Positions 1-5,670 are shown, numbered from the stretch's first letter. The stretch: 6,748 nucleotides of DNA from Zoogloea sp. (GCA_016790385.1 JAEUNV010000360.1:1-6748), one strand, 5' to 3'. Numbers and translations: made by a program. Notes: a model not told the origin generated them from the letters alone.

Positions 1-1770
1 AACATGGCCAGCCACGCCCACGGCCAGGGCTACATGGATCTCAACTTCCTGATGCCGGAGCTGATCCAGGGCATCGCCTACCGCAAGGGCGTCTATGCCG
101 CCGAAGACGGTGATTTCACCACCACCGGCTCGGCCCGCATCGACTACCGGCGCCGGCTAGACGGCAACTTCGCCGAGATCGGCCTGGGCCAGAACGGCTA
201 CCGGCGCCTGCTTGCCGCCGGCAGCCGCGCCCTCGGCAACGACAATGAAGGCGACGGCCGGCAGTTGCTGGTCGCCGCCGAACTGATGGGCAACGACGGG
301 CCGTGGGACCAGCCCGAGCGCCTGGTCCGCCGAAACCTGCTGCTGCGCCTGTCGGAGGGCAGCGCAAGCCACGGCTATGCCCTGACGGCCATGTCCTACA
401 GTGCCCACTGGACCGCCACCGAACACGTTCCCGAACGGGCCATCAGCTCCGGCGAAATCGGCCGCTACGGCGCCCTGTCCCCCCGGGACGGCGGCCGCAC
501 CCGGCGCAACAGCCTGTCGGCCGAATGGGCCCGGCTGGGTGAAAGCAGCGCCGCTCGGGCCAGCGCCTACGTGATCGACTACGGCCTCAAGCTGTACTCG
601 GCACCCTCGGGCTACATCAGCGGCCCCCAGGGCGACCAGCACGAACAGGCCGACAGTCGCATCACCTGGGGTGGCGAGGCCCGCCACGCCTGGTTCCTCG
701 GCCCGGCCCTGCGTGACACCGAATTTGCCATCGGCACCCGCCTGCGCCAGGACCGCATCAGCCGGGTCGGCCTGTACTCCACCGAAGGACGCAGCCGCAC
801 CGGCACCGTGCGCGAAGACCACATCACCGAAACCGCCCTCGCCCTGTTTGCCGAGGCTCGTACCCAATGGACGCCGTGGCTGCGCAGCAGCCTGGCCCTG
901 CGCCGGGACGAAATCTCCGCCGACGTCACCGCCCTGGGCGGGCAATACAACATGGGCAACGGCGGCAGCGTGCGCGGCGGCCAGACCAGCCCCAAGCTGG
1001 GCCTCGTCCTCGGCCCCTTCAACCTGGCCGGCAGCACCGAGTTCTACGCCAACTGGGGCCATGGCTTCCACAGCAACGACGCCCGCGGCGCCACCAGCCA
1101 CACCAATCCCGCCGACGGCAGCCCCATCGACCGTGTCCCCCTGATCGCCCGCGCGCGGGGTGCCGAACTGGGGGTGCGTGCCGCGCCCCTGCCGGGCTGG
1201 AACACCAGCCTGACGGTGTGGCAGATGGATCTCGCCTCGGAACTGGTCTTCATCGGCGACGAAGGCATCACCGAACCCCGCGGTGCCTCACGCCGCCACG
1301 GCCTGGAGTGGTCCAACTACCTGACCCCGGCCGACGGCCTCATCATCGACGCCGACCTGGCCCTGTCCAAGGCCCGTTTCCGGCAGCCCGTGGGCGGTGG
1401 AGACCACGTTCCCAACGCCATTCCGCTCACCGCCTCGGTAGGCATCAGCGCTGACCAGGGCGGCCCCTGGCACGGCGGTGTGCGCCTGCGCTATCTGGGC
1501 GCCTACGCTCTGGAAGAAAGCGGCGAACACAAATCCACTCCGTTCTGGACGGCCAACCTCAAGCTCGGCTACCGCGTCTCCAAGCAGCTTCAGGTAAGCG
1601 CGGACGTGCTCAACCTTTTCAACCGTCACGCCAACGACATCGAATACTGGGGTGGCGCGTGCACGCGCAATGAAAGCCTGGGCGGAAGCTGCAACGGCGG
1701 CATCGACGGCCGCCTGGTCCACCCGCTGGAGCCCCGCAGCCTGAGGCTGGGCCTGCGCCTGGGCTTTTGA
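1..1770 (+). CDS. TonB-dependent outer-membrane receptor, 5'-truncated by window edge
   Basis: This is the C-terminal part of a TonB-dependent receptor, which takes up a ligand across the outer membrane using energy from TonB-ExbB-ExbD. The frame is open to the first base, so the ATG at 4 is internal. The visible protein has 589 residues; the family is usually about 700-800, so the signal peptide, TonB box and most of the plug are missing. The first residues (SHAHGQGYMDLNFL, then PELI and YRKG) match the end of the plug domain. The rest alternates polar and aromatic residues in the manner of beta-barrel strands, with a late DVLNLFNR motif and a terminal Phe (LGLRLGF), the usual barrel-assembly signal. 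Two Cys (residues 553 and 563, counted from the ATG at 4) could form a disulfide in a late extracellular loop. The substrate cannot be read from the sequence. It converges with the next gene, with 18 bp between the stop codons. Confidence 0.93.
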   Translation, partial: NMASHAHGQGYMDLNFLMPELIQGIAYRKGVYAAEDGDFTTTGSARIDYRRRLDGNFAEIGLGQNGYRRLLAAGSRALGNDNEGDGRQLLVAAELMGNDGPWDQPERLVRRNLLLRLSEGSASHGYALTAMSYSAHWTATEHVPERAISSGEIGRYGALSPRDGGRTRRNSLSAEWARLGESSAARASAYVIDYGLKLYSAPSGYISGPQGDQHEQADSRITWGGEARHAWFLGPALRDTEFAIGTRLRQDRISRVGLYSTEGRSRTGTVREDHITETALALFAEARTQWTPWLRSSLALRRDEISADVTALGGQYNMGNGGSVRGGQTSPKLGLVLGPFNLAGSTEFYANWGHGFHSNDARGATSHTNPADGSPIDRVPLIARARGAELGVRAAPLPGWNTSLTVWQMDLASELVFIGDEGITEPRGASRRHGLEWSNYLTPADGLIIDADLALSKARFRQPVGGGDHVPNAIPLTASVGISADQGGPWHGGVRLRYLGAYALEESGEHKSTPFWTANLKLGYRVSKQLQVSADVLNLFNRHANDIEYWGGACTRNESLGGSCNGGIDGRLVHPLEPRSLRLGLRLGF

Positions 1771-1788
1771 GACCCGCCAGCCCGGCAA

Positions 1789-2118
1789 TCAGCGGGCCGG
1801 CTGAAGAGCGATCACCGCCATGCCGGCAAGGGCGATGGCCGCCCCCGCCACGTCCCAGCGGGTCAGAGCCACCCCGTCAACAAAATGCAGCCACAACAGC
1901 GCGACGGCGATGTACATGCCCCCATAGGCTGCATAGGTGCGCCCCGCTGCCGTGGGGTGCAGGGTGAGCAGCCAGGCAAACAGCGCCAGGGATGCAGCCG
2001 CCGGCACGAGCCACCAGGCGCTCCGCCCCTGCCGAAGCACCAACCAGGGGAGGTAGCAGCCGACAATCTCCATCAGGGCAGTCAGCGCAAACAGCGCAGC
2101 CATCCGCAAGGCATCCAT
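1789..2118 (-). CDS. ynfA: YnfA/UPF0060 family small integral membrane protein
   Basis: The product is a 109-residue membrane protein of the YnfA (UPF0060) family, whose members are about 108 residues with four transmembrane helices and are distant relatives of small multidrug-resistance transporters. Recognisable segments are [18 protein letters not shown] near the N-terminus, a Trp-rich second helix ([18 protein letters not shown]), [15 protein letters not shown], and a C-terminal helix after the [16 protein letters not shown] region. The frame extends upstream to 2169, but the start at 2118 gives the family length and has a good ribosome site (GGAGAG, 5 nt before ATG). The extra upstream residues are Arg-rich and atypical. 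Base composition is high-GC like the receptor gene, so it looks like core genome. The transport role is inferred from the family only; YnfA-type proteins have been linked to efflux in Enterobacteriaceae. Confidence 0.9.
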   Translation of the reverse strand: MDALRMAALFALTALMEIVGCYLPWLVLRQGRSAWWLVPAAASLALFAWLLTLHPTAAGRTYAAYGGMYIAVALLWLHFVDGVALTRWDVAGAAIALAGMAVIALQPAR

Positions 2119-2253
2119 GACGACTCTCCGGCAGGCACGCGGAAACCGCATCGACGCGGCCCGCCGCACACAAGAAAACGGCCCGCACGAAGGGCGAGCC
2201 GAACGGAACGAACAACATGCAGATTTCTGGCCGATCCGCCCTCGATGCTGCCT

Positions 2254-2724
2254 TCAACGGGTGCCACTGGCATCCGTTGTCGTGAGTACGGTGCCAATGC
2301 GCCCCCATGCCTCCCGAAACTCATCGCGATCATAGGCTGGCGGATTCAACCAGTAGGCCCCGCCATTCGCATCCTGCGAAGCAAGCCTCTGAACGTCCTG
2401 CAGCGTCATTACAAAGCACGTCGGATGGTCGGAATGGGCATTGATCGTGATGATCCACCATGCGGACCGAAGAGCGTCGAGAGACTTACCCAGCGGGACC
2501 GCATTGCGCTTGCTCAACGCCTTCGACTGCACCCCAAAGAACATCGTTTCGTCCGCATCCGTCACGATCAGATCTGATCCGCGTGCATTGCGGATCGTCG
2601 GCAACACATGCCAACCCCGGCGTGCGAACTGCCATGCCGCATAGCTCAGCCCAGCATTCCCCGTCATCGAGTTGCGGTAAGCCTGTCCGCCAGCGGCTCT
2701 TGATGCCAAGGTTTTCTGTTTCAT
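2254..2724 (-). CDS. PD-(D/E)xK nuclease-like protein of unknown role
   Basis: The product has 156 residues. I recognise no named family, but its layout fits the PD-(D/E)xK nuclease fold: an N-terminal helix (GLSYAAWQFARRG, about 25-37), a strand, then RNARGSDLIV with Asp51, and 15 residues on FFGVQSKAL with Gln66-x-Lys68, giving a D...QxK active-site pattern like Holliday-junction-resolvase-type and Mrr-like enzymes. A second conserved-looking part is WWIITI (89-94) and a C-terminal YWLNPPAYDRDEFREAW (124-140). The usual helix-1 Glu is not obvious. The ATG at 2724 is supported by a promoter only about 22 nt upstream of it; the next Met (2667) has no ribosome site. The gene is divergent from an XRE regulator, with a 61-bp gap containing a candidate operator. 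It could be a solitary restriction-like or defence nuclease, or a non-catalytic DNA-binding relative. Confidence 0.72.
   Translation of the reverse strand: MKQKTLASRAAGGQAYRNSMTGNAGLSYAAWQFARRGWHVLPTIRNARGSDLIVTDADETMFFGVQSKALSKRNAVPLGKSLDALRSAWWIITINAHSDHPTCFVMTLQDVQRLASQDANGGAYWLNPPAYDRDEFREAWGRIGTVLTTTDASGTR
2255..2279. repeat. Hairpin overlapping the nuclease-like gene's stop codon
   Basis: CAACGGGTGCC (2255-2265) and GGCATCCGTTG (2269-2279) form an 11-position stem with one imperfect pair and a 3-nt loop. It covers the last eight codons and two bases of the stop of the nuclease-like gene. No T-run follows on the minus strand, so it is not a standard terminator; it could stabilise the mRNA end or mark an old recombination point. 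Confidence 0.5.
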
Positions 2725-2743
2725 GGTCCGCAGTCATGCCTAC

Positions 2744-2763
2744 AGGCCATGGACTATAGGCCT
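2744..2763. promoter_or_regulatory. Candidate operator, AGGCC-N10-GGCCT inverted repeat
   Basis: A 20-bp inverted repeat with perfect 5-bp arms lies between the divergent nuclease-like and XRE genes. It covers the -10 box and predicted transcription start of the minus-strand promoter. XRE-family dimers commonly bind such palindromes next to their own gene, so repression of the nuclease gene (and perhaps autoregulation) is the simplest reading. The site is seen in the sequence; the binding is inferred. Confidence 0.5.
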
Positions 2764-2781
2764 CACGAAAACCACGATCAA
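2753..2781 (-). promoter_or_regulatory. Sigma-70-type promoter for the nuclease-like gene
   Basis: Read on the minus strand, a -35 box TTGATC (2781-2776) is followed by a 17-bp spacer and a -10 box TATAGT (2758-2753, five of six consensus bases). The predicted start near 2746 gives a leader of about 22 nt before the ATG at 2724. The promoter overlaps the AGGCC-N10-GGCCT palindrome, and its -35 box lies a few bases before the XRE start codon on the other strand. Confidence 0.6.
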
Positions 2782-2785
2782 CCCC

Positions 2786-3136
2786 ATGAAAACCGCAGGG
2801 GACATTGGGCTGATCTTTGGAGAGGTTCTACGACGGCATCGCTCCGAGAAGAATATCTCTCTGGAAGAACTCGCCCACCGTGCGGATGTGGATCGAACGT
2901 TTGCCTCCCGCCTTGAGCGCGGCATCAGACAGCCAACCATTACGACGTTGATCGGACTTGGGTCGGGAAACAGAAGAAGAGTATCTGCGCCAGCGTTAGG
3001 CACTAGGGGCCGGCACAGGCGACGATCACCACAGGGTCGCCGTAGGCTACTTGCGACAACAACGGGGTGCCTGTGCCGCCTGTGTGCCAGCGGACAGGGA
3101 ACGCCAAACACTGACTTTGGCGGAGGTTCCCGCTAA
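2786..3136 (+). CDS. XRE-family helix-turn-helix regulator, probably frame-disrupted
   Basis: From the ATG at 2786, residues 8-59 form a clear Cro/CI-type (HTH_3) domain: FGEVLRRHR (helix 1), SLEELAHRADV (helix 2), DRTFASRLERG (recognition helix), then the typical IRQPTITTLIGLG. In intact relatives this is followed by a helix such as KALGV and a short tail. Here, after codon 59 (2960-2962), the frame turns into Arg/Pro-rich sequence with no domain character and runs into the repeat-rich intergenic region to a TAA at 3136. One frame over, from 2961, the DNA reads RETEEEYLRQR and stops at 2997-2999, which looks like a natural regulator tail. An out-of-frame internal deletion or a frameshift is therefore likely. 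An in-frame ATG at 2723 exists, but it would place the promoter/operator region inside the gene. The ribosome site at 2786 is weak. The likely target is the divergent nuclease-like gene. Confidence 0.7.
   Translation: MKTAGDIGLIFGEVLRRHRSEKNISLEELAHRADVDRTFASRLERGIRQPTITTLIGLGSGNRRRVSAPALGTRGRHRRRSPQGRRRLLATTTGCLCRLCASGQGTPNTDFGGGSR
2995..3088. repeat. Imperfect nested inverted repeat A (intergenic)
   Basis: Perfect 10-bp arms CGGCACAGGC (3011-3020) and GCCTGTGCCG (3069-3078) are flanked by a second pairing, GGCAC (2999-3003) with GTGCC (3084-3088). Inside the loop, GTCGC (3036-3040) can pair either with GCGAC (3053-3057) or, extended by one base as GTCGCC, with GGCGAC (3018-3023), so alternative folds exist. 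No gene on either strand explains this sequence. It lies just after the likely true stop of the XRE gene and downstream of the NADAR antitoxin gene. Confidence 0.55.
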
Positions 3137-3147
3137 GGGCTTGGCAC
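3084..3147. repeat. Nested hairpin B with 12-bp bulged stem
   Basis: GGGAAC-GCCAAA (3097-3108) pairs with TTTGGC (3116-3121) and, after a 4-nt bulge, with GTTCCC (3126-3131), leaving a 7-nt loop. An outer pairing of GTGCC (3084-3088) with GGCAC (3143-3147) encloses it. It could be a folded 3' untranslated region, a mobile-element end or a structured RNA. There is no U-tract, so a simple intrinsic terminator is unlikely. Confidence 0.55.
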
Positions 3148-3154
3148 TGCTGTG

Positions 3155-3195
3155 GTTAGGTGGGCCCGGTCGGCAAGGCATAAGCCCAGCGTAAC
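3155..3195. repeat. Inverted repeat C beside the antitoxin stop codon
   Basis: GTTA (3155-3158) and TGGGC (3161-3165) pair with GCCCA (3184-3188) and TAAC (3192-3195) around an 18-nt loop. On the minus strand this hairpin starts 15 nt after the end of the NADAR antitoxin gene. It may protect or terminate the darTG transcript, though no clear U-run follows. Confidence 0.4.
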
Positions 3196-3209
3196 TGCCC
3201 GCCAACGAA

Positions 3210-3917
3210 TCAGAGCTTGAAGCCGCCTTGCACGGTCTCGTCTTGTCGGGCGTTGCTGATTGCGGCTGTACCCACAGTGCGGAGGAATGCTTCCTTGGAG
3301 GATGTGGCCTCTTCGAGCAGGTGGCGCTTGTGCAGGGAGATGTAGAGCGCGACCGAATACGCTTGGCAGTTGATTGAGCGCTCAGGGTTGAACTCAATAT
3401 CGGTGAAGGCCGAGTATTCCAGAAGCTGCTCGGTCACGCTGGGCTGTTTCTTCAAGGCATTGATGTAGAGCCAATCGTAGAACGCGGTCTGTGGCTCTAG
3501 CCCCCAGTCAGTGCCGAAGAAGCGGAAGCCAGTCAGTCTGCCTGATGAGCGCAGCCGGTCGTCCTTCTTCGCCTCGCGCGAGGTCATCCCGAACATATCG
3601 ACGAAGGGGCCGCCGCGCTCGAATACCTTGCTGCCCTGATAAGCGCATTCCACGCTGAACGTACGGTTGTGCTTGATTGTGGTAAACGTGAGGTTGAACG
3701 CGCTGAGGGCTACGCCAAGCTCTTCACGGGACTTGCTAGACACCTCCAGCACCCTGCTAACGCCGGGTAACTTGAGTGCAGCAGCATGGAGCGAATCGAC
3801 AGACTTTTGCTTCTGCGATGCAGCCATGCCAGGAAACCACTGAAACTCAACGTACTTCGTCCTGACTAGCGCAGGCCCTTCAGTGGATGCAATGAATAGG
3901 GGTCTCTCTGCCATCAC
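3210..3917 (-). CDS. darG1: NADAR-domain antitoxin of a DarTG1-type system (DNA ADP-ribosyl-guanosine hydrolase)
   Basis: The 235-residue product matches the NADAR-type proteins that follow DarT toxins, the family annotated as DarT1-associated NADAR antitoxin. NADAR proteins (YbiA-like) remove ADP-ribose from guanine in DNA, reversing the toxin. Visible hallmarks: FQWFPGMAASQKQKSVDSLH (25-44), LEVSSKS (57-63), LSAFNL (71-76), the NADAR signature FSVECAYQGSKVF (87-99; E90, Y93, Q94, K97), GGPFVDMF, EPQTAFYDWLYINAL (141-155) and TDIEFNPERSINCQA (172-186). It has no macrodomain, unlike the DarG of DarTG2-type systems. The first codon is GTG at 3917, followed directly by ATG at 3914; either could be the start, and the upstream SD is weak. 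The gap after the darT stop is 10-13 nt, so translational coupling is likely. The gene is less GC-rich than the flanking core genes. Confidence 0.85.
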   Translation of the reverse strand: MMAERPLFIASTEGPALVRTKYVEFQWFPGMAASQKQKSVDSLHAAALKLPGVSRVLEVSSKSREELGVALSAFNLTFTTIKHNRTFSVECAYQGSKVFERGGPFVDMFGMTSREAKKDDRLRSSGRLTGFRFFGTDWGLEPQTAFYDWLYINALKKQPSVTEQLLEYSAFTDIEFNPERSINCQAYSVALYISLHKRHLLEEATSSKEAFLRTVGTAAISNARQDETVQGGFKL

Positions 3918-3927
3918 TCATCGAGGC

Positions 3928-4569
3928 TTAATTGCCCCACGTCCTCGCATACTTCCGATTCGCAAACATCCCTTTGTTGTTTGCGTGGATGTAGGTTTTT
4001 CGTTCCCCCAGATGAGGCAGGTAAGCATCGCGGACTGCCGACTTTTCAAAGATGACTCCTGCAACGTACTGAGGTTCGATGACATCGAAGACCAGCACCT
4101 CAGCTTGCACGTCAGTCGGGTCGTAGGGCTTGAGCTTCTGTTCCTCGCGTGTGGTCAGCCCTTCAATTTCCTCATACATCCCCTGAAAGGCTTGGGGAGT
4201 CATCAAGTTCGCAAGGAGCTGGCCACTGATGCGCCCGTCTGCGGCGTTGTGACGGCAGAACGCGCAGTTCTTCACCCACAAGATCGAAGGGTGAAGAACA
4301 AGAATTGACCAATCCACAGCAGCATCAGCCATGCGGTACTTGTACAGCATCTGGCAGTTCGGGAAGCCGATCGATACGGAAGTGCTGTTGCGATGACCGT
4401 CGAATCGGTACTGATCGTTGATGGCTGGAACGGCTCCAACTTCATGAGCACGCCCGATGGGATACAGCCCATGAGCCATGATGGTTGGCAGGTTCACCGC
4501 GCGAGTGAAATGCAGCAAGTACGGAACTTGAATCGCTGTCGCGTGTGCTTGGATCGCCTGCCTTGGCAT
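3928..4569 (-). CDS. darT: DarT-type single-stranded-DNA ADP-ribosyltransferase toxin
   Basis: The 213-residue product belongs to the DarT (DUF4433) family, cytoplasmic toxins that transfer ADP-ribose from NAD+ to bases of single-stranded DNA and block replication. Recognisable elements are LLHFTRAVNLPTIMAHGL (18-35), the RFDGHRNSTSVSIGFPN stretch (55-71), YKYRM, DWSILVLHPSILW (86-98), CAFCRHNAA (102-110), and the late DVQAEVLVF segment, whose Glu157 aligns with the expected catalytic glutamate. Length is normal (about 200-220), so it looks intact. The ATG at 4569 has a purine-rich ribosome site (GAAGAGGG, about 4 nt before the ATG). It is the first gene of a two-gene operon with the NADAR antitoxin. 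That partner type points to the DarT1 clade, in which guanine rather than thymine is modified; this substrate call is inferred from the partner. It lies 145 bp from the 3' end of tRNA-Ser. Confidence 0.88.
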   Translation of the reverse strand: MPRQAIQAHATAIQVPYLLHFTRAVNLPTIMAHGLYPIGRAHEVGAVPAINDQYRFDGHRNSTSVSIGFPNCQMLYKYRMADAAVDWSILVLHPSILWVKNCAFCRHNAADGRISGQLLANLMTPQAFQGMYEEIEGLTTREEQKLKPYDPTDVQAEVLVFDVIEPQYVAGVIFEKSAVRDAYLPHLGERKTYIHANNKGMFANRKYARTWGN

Positions 4570-4635
4570 AGTACCCTCTTCGCTGTTTCGCTTACGCTGT
4601 GCTTATGGCGCCCATTTTTCCCAGCTAAAAGAACG

Positions 4636-4655
4636 CCCCGACTTGCGGGGTTTTT
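4636..4655 (-). terminator. Intrinsic terminator downstream of tRNA-Ser (bidirectional form)
   Basis: A CCCCG (4636-4640), 5-nt loop, CGGGG (4646-4650) stem is flanked by TTTTT on the plus strand and by TTCTTTT, two bases further out, on the minus strand. It lies 64 nt beyond the tRNA-Ser 3' end and upstream of darT, so its likely job is ending the tRNA transcript and insulating darT. Confidence 0.65.
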
Positions 4656-4713
4656 CCGTCGCCTTCACAAACCCTTGCGAAGCGATCAATCCACGCCAAG
4701 TGCTTGTTTTAAT

Positions 4714-4801
4714 TGGCGGAAGCGGTGAGATTCGAACTCACGAACGGTTTCCCGTTGCCGGTTTTCAAGACCGGTGCAATCGACCACTCTGCCACGCTTC
4801 C
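4714..4801 (-). tRNA. tRNA-Ser (anticodon UGA)
   Basis: The minus strand folds as a class II tRNA. The acceptor arm GGAAGCG (4801-4795) pairs with CGCTTCC (4724-4718), followed by discriminator G and an encoded CCA (4716-4714). The anticodon loop TTGAAAA carries TGA (4767-4765), which reads UCA and other UCN serine codons. A long variable arm (CGGG...CCG) and the T-loop GTTCGAATC are present. Total length is 88 nt, normal for tRNA-Ser. The accessory region starts right after its 3' end, and tRNA 3' ends are common integration targets. Confidence 0.95.
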
Positions 4802-4812
4802 CGAGGGCGCGA

Positions 4813-4840
4813 ATTCTAGCATGAGCGCGGCGCAGGCCAA
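4813..4840 (-). promoter_or_regulatory. Promoter of tRNA-Ser
   Basis: On the minus strand a -35-like TTGGCC (4840-4835), a 16-bp spacer and a -10 TAGAAT (4818-4813, five of six bases) precede the tRNA by 11 nt. The stretch between the -10 box and the tRNA is very GC-rich, as is usual for stringently controlled stable-RNA promoters. Confidence 0.55.
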
Positions 4841-4860
4841 ATGCCACGCAGGCAACGCGG

Positions 4861-4889
4861 TTGAAACTTCTTGGGGGCTTCGCTACTCT
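4861..4889 (+). promoter_or_regulatory. Possible promoter of yccA
   Basis: TTGAAA (4861-4866) is followed by a 17-bp spacer and TACTCT (4884-4889). The -35 match is good (five of six) and the -10 match is weak (three of six). Its position, about 45 nt before the yccA start codon and divergent from the tRNA promoter, supports it. Confidence 0.35.
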
Positions 4890-4933
4890 CAGGCAGTGCA
4901 GGCTACCCTGTCATTCATTTCTGGAGGATCTTC

Positions 4934-5623
4934 ATGCAACTCGACACTTACGGTCAGCAAACGCAGGTACTGTCGCAAAGCGCGAACCGCGTGCTGCGCA
5001 ATACCTACATGCTGCTCGCACTCACGATGGTGCCGACCGTTGCCGGCGCGCTGCTTGGCGTGCAGATGCAGTTCTCGTTCATGGCCGGCAGCCCCTTCAT
5101 CGCCTTCCTGCTGTTCCTGGGCATCTCGTTCGCCTTCTTTTATGGCATCGAGCGAAACAAGAACAACGGTCTGGGCGTGGCCTTGCTCCTGGGCTTCACC
5201 TTCTTCATGGGCTTGATGCTATCGCGCATCCTGCAAGTTGCCCTGGGCTTCTCCAACGGTGGCTCCATGATCGCCATGGCCGCAGGCGGCACGGGTGCCG
5301 TGTTTGCCACCATGGCAAGCATCGCCAGCGTGTCCAAGCGCGATTTCACCAACATGGGCAAGTTCCTGATGGTCGGCCTGGTGGTGATTCTGCTGGCTGG
5401 GGTCGCCAACATCTTCCTGCAGATGCCGGTGCTACACCTGGTGATCTCTGCGGCGGTGGTGATGCTGTTCTCGGGCTACCTGCTGTACGACATCAGCAAT
5501 GTGGTGCGTGGTGGTGAAACCAACTATGTGACGGCCACCCTGGCGGTCTACCTGGATGTGTACAACATCTTCGTCGGCCTGCTCAATCTGGTGATGGCCT
5601 TCGGCGGCGGCGATCGCGACTGA
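4934..5623 (+). CDS. yccA: YccA / Bax inhibitor-1 family inner-membrane protein
   Basis: The product is a 229-residue multispanning membrane protein of the Bax inhibitor-1 (BI-1, UPF0005) family; E. coli YccA (219 residues) binds FtsH-HflKC and moderates its degradation of membrane proteins such as SecY. A short hydrophilic N-terminus (LDTYGQQTQVLSQSANRVLRNTY) precedes about seven hydrophobic segments, including LLALTMVPTVAGALLG, PFIAFLLFLGISFAFFYGI, GVALLLGFTFFMGL, VGLVVILLAGVANIFL and ISAAVVMLFSGYLLYDIS. The late LYDISNVVRGGETNYVTATLAVYLDVYNIFVGLL stretch carries the paired acidic residues typical of the family. The start at 4934 has a strong GGAGG site 6 nt upstream; the in-frame extension to 4871 is not membrane-protein-like and would overlap the promoter region. 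It converges on rlmD across a shared terminator. Confidence 0.93.
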   Translation: MQLDTYGQQTQVLSQSANRVLRNTYMLLALTMVPTVAGALLGVQMQFSFMAGSPFIAFLLFLGISFAFFYGIERNKNNGLGVALLLGFTFFMGLMLSRILQVALGFSNGGSMIAMAAGGTGAVFATMASIASVSKRDFTNMGKFLMVGLVVILLAGVANIFLQMPVLHLVISAAVVMLFSGYLLYDISNVVRGGETNYVTATLAVYLDVYNIFVGLLNLVMAFGGGDRD

Positions 5624-5646
5624 TCGCCCCGCGCAGTAGTAAAAAT

Positions 5647-5670
5647 GGCGACCTCCGGGTCGCCTTTTTT
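5647..5670 (+). terminator. Strong intrinsic terminator after yccA, bidirectional with rlmD
   Basis: GGCGACC (5647-5653), a 4-nt TCCG loop and GGTCGCC (5658-5664) form a perfect 7-bp stem followed by six T. On the other strand the same stem is followed by ATTTTT, so it can also end the convergent rlmD transcript, which stops 25 bp away. Confidence 0.9.

Noticed and set aside
157..1101. Long minus-strand open frame opposite the receptor gene (314 residues)
   Set aside because: Ala/Gly/Val-rich antisense reading of a high-GC gene, with no domain features; the plus-strand TonB receptor explains the DNA.
1776..1796. Possible terminator between the receptor gene and ynfA (CCCGC...GCGGG)
   Set aside because: Only a 5-bp stem with a long loop and no T-run on either strand.
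1885..2577. Plus-strand open frame of 230 residues across ynfA and the nuclease-like gene
   Set aside because: Pro/Arg-rich composition without domains and antisense to two better-supported genes.
2995..3195. Integron attC-like cores GTTAGGC (2995-3001) and GTTAGGT (3155-3161)
   Set aside because: Both match GTTRRRY, but no RYYYAAC partner lies at a suitable distance to their left, and the paired arms run GTTA...TAAC, the inward orientation opposite to attC.
3883..4308. Plus-strand open frame of 141 residues opposite darT
   Set aside because: Antisense shadow of a well-recognised family; no SD or recognisable motif.
4596..4630. Promoter for darT (CATAAG -10 with TTTTAG -35 on the minus strand)
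   Set aside because: Spacing is 17 bp, but both boxes match consensus too poorly to call; the true darT promoter was not identified.
3117..4720. TTGGCGGA at 3117-3124 and at the tRNA-Ser end (4713-4720) as att direct repeats
   Set aside because: Only 8 identical bases; the following bases differ, and tRNA att repeats are normally longer. This could easily be chance.
4713..5216. Plus-strand open frame of 167 residues across the tRNA and the start of yccA
   Set aside because: It reads through the complement of tRNA-Ser, and its Cys/Ser-rich tail is an out-of-frame reading of yccA.
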